A stretch of DNA of 64,000 bases from Apoda limacodes (taxonomy: Eukaryota; Arthropoda; Insecta; Lepidoptera; Limacodidae), in NCBI GenBank assembly GCA_946406115.1, contig OX291555.1, forward strand, positions 12,232,001 to 12,296,000. Direction: 5' to 3'. Made by a program: the position numbers and the translations under genes. Shown in pieces: positions 59,831 through 64,000 of this stretch. The notes below the pieces were generated by a model. That model was not told the DNA's origin, did not search any database, and worked only from the letters and a program-made list of their open reading frames with translations. How positions within the stretch are numbered: position 1 is the first letter of the stretch; every line of letters starts with the position of its first letter.

Positions 59831-61040
59831 AATAAAATAACAATATTGTCGTCGAATATTAACGGAAACATATATTTTGCTGCGCTTAGTGTCTCAATTG
59901 TATTAAAAAAAAATTCTTCTCATTTCCAATACAAGTGCAACAATGACGTTTCACGTAAAACCAACAACCGCCATGTCCCTACACAGATTTACCCATACAA
60001 CGATTGTTAAGCTATAACTTTAAATTTACATAGAGTAGCCTTCTGTTAAGCCGATATAAAAAAACAGGCCCTTTACTGTTATGCTAGGGCTTCACCTGCG
60101 AGCGCGTTCTTCGACATACTACGAAGATATCGCCGGGTGTTAGCGTGCTAATTTGCTAATGACATTATTAATTTCGCTAGACATTACGCGGTAGCTCGGT
60201 CTTTCAGAGTCTCGCCTCAAAAGCCCGGTGGAGCAGTAATGGCTGCATCAGCCAACTGCATAGTCCGTTCAGAAAAAGAAAAGGTGGCTCGGTTGGTGGT
60301 AACTTTCGCCGCATCAAAGAGATTTAGCGCGACCTAGCGCGTTGTTGCTCTACAGTCATTCGGTACTGCGAACGCTAAGAAAACGGCACAACGCATTGCT
60401 TTCAAGTGAATGGTGAAGTGAAGTAGTGATGGAATAGATAAATGAGAAATGTATTCACACTCATGAAATACACGAAATAAGCCGCCTCCTATATCATGCC
60501 TGTATTTCGATTTTAATCCCCTAAAAACAGCTAGAAGCTAAGCTTAATAGTGTGGCCACCCATTTAGTGCATAGTTTAGTTCATCATGTATTGCACGCTA
60601 ATTATTTTGATACTTGGACGTAAAACGTCACGCAGGTAAAGTTCTACAATTACAAATACGGTTTCACATAAAAAATGCAATATGCAAAATACTGTTTTGA
60701 CAATCATATTTCAAGTCTTAAAGCCGTGAAACTGGTTTTAAAAAAATGACGACTGGTTCGATATACTGTTCAATTTGTTTATAAGGTCGGACCTTATAAT
60801 ACTGTATTATTTGTAAAAGAAATTGGCAACCCTGTCATAAACAGTTGTTTATTTATACTGTGAAGTCACCTTGTTACGCAATGATATTTCAAAAATTAAT
60901 TTCTTTAAGAGCATAGGTACGTATTATTATAATCTTCCTTACTATACTGTGACAAGTTTAGTGTAAGTTAGTACAACAAATTTAACTGTTTACAAACATT
61001 GTTTTGTCCACAGAAAAATACATCTATCTAACTATCTAAT
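59831..61040. other. No gene recognised; repeat patch at 60198-60240
   Basis: CTTTCAGAGTCTCGCCTCAA and AAGCCCGGTGGAGCAGTAAT repeat the block at 33885-33920. 60080-60420 is GC-richer than its surroundings but has no recognised frame. Confidence 0.4.
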
Positions 61041-61411
61041 ACCTTTGAACGAGTAATTCTTGTATATATATATAAATATGCAAAGATGACTTATATATGT
61101 ATATAATCTGAATTTTGGAAACGGCTCCAACGATTTTCATAGAATTTAGCATGTTGGGGGTTTCGGGGGCGATAAAACGATCTAGCTAGGTTTAATTTTT
61201 AGAAAACGTCGTTTCATCCGTGTTTTCAGGCAATGATTAACTGAAAAATATGACGCTTCCTGACATCTATTAGCGAGTAGTAATACTTTTATTTTTACCG
61301 ACACAACAATATTAAAGCTACTTGACAATAGATGGCGTTGTTAAGCAACACTAAAGCTACTTGACAATAGATGGCGTCGCTAAAAATAAACGAGCAAAGC
61401 TCGGTCCTCCA
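61041..61411 (+). repeat. Family C repeat copy 3 (complete)
   Basis: TGAACGAGTAATTCTTGTAT, (TA)n, GGAAACGGCTCCAACGATTT, GATCTAGCTAGGTTTAATTT, two ACTTGACAATAGATGGCG units and GCAAAGCTCGGTCCTCCAGG. This copy shows what copy 1 looked like before the foldback insertion. Confidence 0.8.
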
Positions 61412-61824
61412 GGCAATATGTACTTATGTATGCAAAATTTCAACACAAAAACGTTGCTAATTTTAGATTTTTCCCCAACATAATCATAATCATCCGTTAC
61501 ATATAAATTTCAAGATTCTAGGACAACTAGGAGTAGCCTTTAAGTTTCGATGACTATAGTCAGTGCGCTAGTGTTTCCCCAGAAATATGGTTTTGAAAGT
61601 TTATACAACAACGAAAACGAAAGTTTATTAACAGTACTTCTAACTGTGTAATGCAATTTGTTTTTTTATTCTATTAGATACCTATTTTCCCGCGCAAAAA
61701 TTAGTTATTGATTCAGTTATCGGCGTGTCATATATATCTCAGGATAATCCAGGACATAAGCTAGCTTCATTTTAAATTTTATACACGCTGGTACAGCGTA
61801 AAAGAGTAACAGTCACACTAACTT

Positions 61825-61990
61825 CAGCATCCTATCCTATCCTATCCTACTAATATTATGAACTTTATGCTTGGTTATAGTTATTCTGAGCTTTTGATCT
61901 AGTTAAAAGTGGCCTATGTCCTATTCCAGGATCAATTCTATATGTGTGCCAAGTTTTGTCCAGTGATTGAGTAACAAACATCCAAAATTT
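61825..61990 (-). repeat. (CTATC)n tract and retroposon end
   Basis: Three CTATC units at about 61831-61848, then TACTAATATTATGAACTTTA, as in the 14383 family, much decayed after that. Confidence 0.55.
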
Positions 61991-62124
61991 CATATTTAAA
62001 TAATATACATTAGGATTGTGTAATCTTAAATAATAATCTCTTTGTCATTAAAGTTGCTTCTCTAATAATTGCCGCGACGCTCGTCTATCGTTTTTGTGTA
62101 ATATAATTAAATCATTTACATTAA

Positions 62125-62468
62125 GAGGATACACTTCGCGGCGCCTCGCAGCGGGCTTCATACAAACGAATTTCTCACTTATTTTTGACACTTGCTGATC
62201 AAACACCACGAAATTTTGAAGGCGTGTTCTAGTTTAATAGTTCAAAAGTTAAACATGATTCTTGTTTTTTATACTAATGTTTTTAAAAAAGTTTTCTAGT
62301 TAATAGAACGTTTAACAAGATTTTGGAAAACATAACAAAAACAGATCTAGTTATTCGGCTTGAGATTATGACTAAGAAATTTCACAGTGATTAATCAGTA
62401 AATGTCAAAAACAAATGAGAAATTCGTTCGTATGAAGCCCGCTGCGAGGCGCCGCGAAGTGTATCCTA
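62125..62468. mobile_element. piggyBac-like MITE with TTAA flanks
   Basis: AGGATACACTTCGCGGCGCC ... GACACTTGCTGAT at the left is repeated inverted at the right (ATCAG ... GGCGCCGCGAAGTGTATCCT), about 75 bp per arm. TTAA lies directly outside both ends (62121-62124 and 62469-62472), the signature target of piggyBac-type elements. The 344-bp element has no ORF. Confidence 0.85.
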
Positions 62469-62472
62469 TTAA

Positions 62473-64000
62473 GTATGACCAAGACCAAGTAGCATGCCAG
62501 CACCGCTGAGCCGTAGAAGCTTTGTCATGAGCAATACGGAACTCTAAGATGCGTGTGTAGAAACATGTTGACCTACAGTCAGCGCAGCGCGGGGAATACC
62601 AGCCTGAGATCTACGTTAGTTAAGTGTCTGCTACTCTTTATTTATCGATATTTGTTTATCGACTTTTACTTAATAATGACTCATTTAATAGCTGGAAGTT
62701 TTGCAAAAAACCAAGGTCTTGTAGTTTATTGCGACAGTTACGTTTTTACGGGTTTGTGTGTTCTACGAAGTTGACGTCTTTGTGATACGAAAACATTGGA
62801 ATATTTAATTGTAGGTACTTTACCGAAATATTTGCACGTTGGAAGAGTTTTTCTTGTGTTAGGAGAAATCGGCTTCGAGTTATTTTGGTGCTTAACACTT
62901 AATCAAGTTTTTAAAAGTTCATATCATTGTCGTATAGGCCAAGAGGCGAGCGACAAAAAATTGCAAATTTCTATAAGCTGATTTTTTAATATTACGTCAC
63001 ATTGGTGGAATAAAGACATAGCCTGTCGTCAGTCATCCGATTTCGTTAGCGTTTGGTGCGGGGACATCTTTAATTTTGTAAAGAAATTATATACAAACCT
63101 TGCAACTACTTTATAAAACCTGAGCATTTATTTAAGATTAATTACAAATAAGATTTATGATCGTCAGTCATGCAAATCTTGTAACCGGGCGCGTCAGTCA
63201 CGCGTTGAAGTTGTTAAAAATGGGTACTTCGTGCAAATACTTTCTAAAATCTGAAATTGAGAATGCAGATGAAAATTATTATTATAATCACAAAAAATAT
63301 AGTCAGTCAATAAAAGGTTGCGCCGATGAAAGGTTGCAGCTAATGGCCAAGGCAGGTTTTCAAAAATACCGAATTTTCATACAAATTTTCAACACCGATT
63401 TACCCTCTCTAAGGAATGATTTTCGAAAAACAAATGTCATTCTTTATTTTTAACTTTAAGGCGATATAAGGCGGGAAGGAGGGGAGGCTATTGTAACTAC
63501 CGGGAATATGTAACTAATTGAAAAATCTATAAAACTACAAAACTATAAATACTCCTTGTAGTAAATAACAGATGGAGTTGCTGCTATCTCGTGAACGGTT
63601 TGACCTATAGTGACATAAATTTTTCCGCCAATTCATGTTGGTGTTTACAAAACAACCCGTTACGTAATTTTGTTGGAAAAAATATTAAATACCTCGTTTT
63701 AAACAAGTATTTTTTTATAATTGGTTTTATGAGAATGCTACGTTTACTATTTAATATACTTGCAGATACATAAGCCCCTAGATTTTTTGTTGAGGGGCTA
63801 TTGTGGCGTTTAGGTTAGTTGAAATTACCCCATCAAATTTGTATAAAATTGATAAAAGCTAGTGCTAGCCTACAATTTATATTTTTTAGTAAGGCATGTA
63901 AAACCTTGGTCGACGCGGGCAATTAATTTTTAATTTAAGTTTTAGTGATATTAATATTCAATAAAAGGTAAAAGATCAAGGTTCAGAAATGTTTTTAATA
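62473..64000. other. No gene established
   Basis: 62480-62620 is GC-richer. A 98-codon plus-strand frame at 63157-63453 (MIVSHANLVTGRVSHALKLL...) has no recognised domain and no convincing splice context, so I leave it uncalled. The rest is AT-rich. Confidence 0.4.

Noticed and set aside
63157..63453. 98-codon plus-strand ORF
   Set aside because: No domain, no splice context and composition like the surrounding AT-rich DNA. Length alone is not enough.

Overview
The window is eukaryotic, almost certainly from a moth or butterfly. Basis: AT-rich DNA; genes split into short exons (56-225 nt) with canonical GT-AG introns; and dense interspersed repeats of lepidopteran style (one LINE family with several 5'-truncated copies, two tRNA-derived SINE families, mariner and hAT relics, many inverted-repeat elements). 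The species assignment is an inference from repeat style. No bacterial operon, CRISPR array, rRNA gene or clear tRNA gene was seen.

Two cellular genes are supported, both on the minus strand. (1) 2126-4927 holds the first four coding exons of a mitochondrial complex I assembly factor, NDUFAF3: 104 codons in one continuous frame, with the rest lying left of position 1. Its exons are too short to show as long ORFs. Its fourth intron contains a LINE that runs off the window edge. (2) 8403-33144 holds 26 exons of a full-length ABCB (P-glycoprotein/MDR-type) transporter. All 25 internal junctions agree in phase and join to 3858 nt (1285 codons plus stop). They cover TM1-6, NBD1, an acidic linker, TM7-12 and NBD2. 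Only the short cytosolic N-terminus and the promoter were not found. Both nucleotide-binding domains keep every catalytic motif, so the protein reads as an active exporter.

Layout: 1-2125, LINE and intron; 2126-4927, NDUFAF3 5' half; 4928-8170, intergenic, with a 31-bp tandem repeat; 8175-33144, ABCB gene with introns full of repeats; 33145-64000, no recognisable cellular exon but many mobile-element remains. That last part is either upstream intergenic DNA or a long 5' intron of the ABCB gene. It holds LINE, SINE and hAT fragments, at least five separate inverted-repeat elements, and one small open frame (36053-36303) that looks like a frame-shifted secreted-peptide gene.

The most unusual structure is a ~1.15-kb foldback element (about 21551-22693) in an ABCB intron. 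Its ~210-bp arms carry repeated units built around the palindrome CACAACGCGTTGTG, and it sits inside a copy of another repeat family. Other notable items are a SINE with an inverted 5' half (twin-priming pattern), a TTAA-flanked piggyBac-like MITE, a possible NAGNAG splice choice in ABCB, and a one-residue gap before the NBD1 signature motif.
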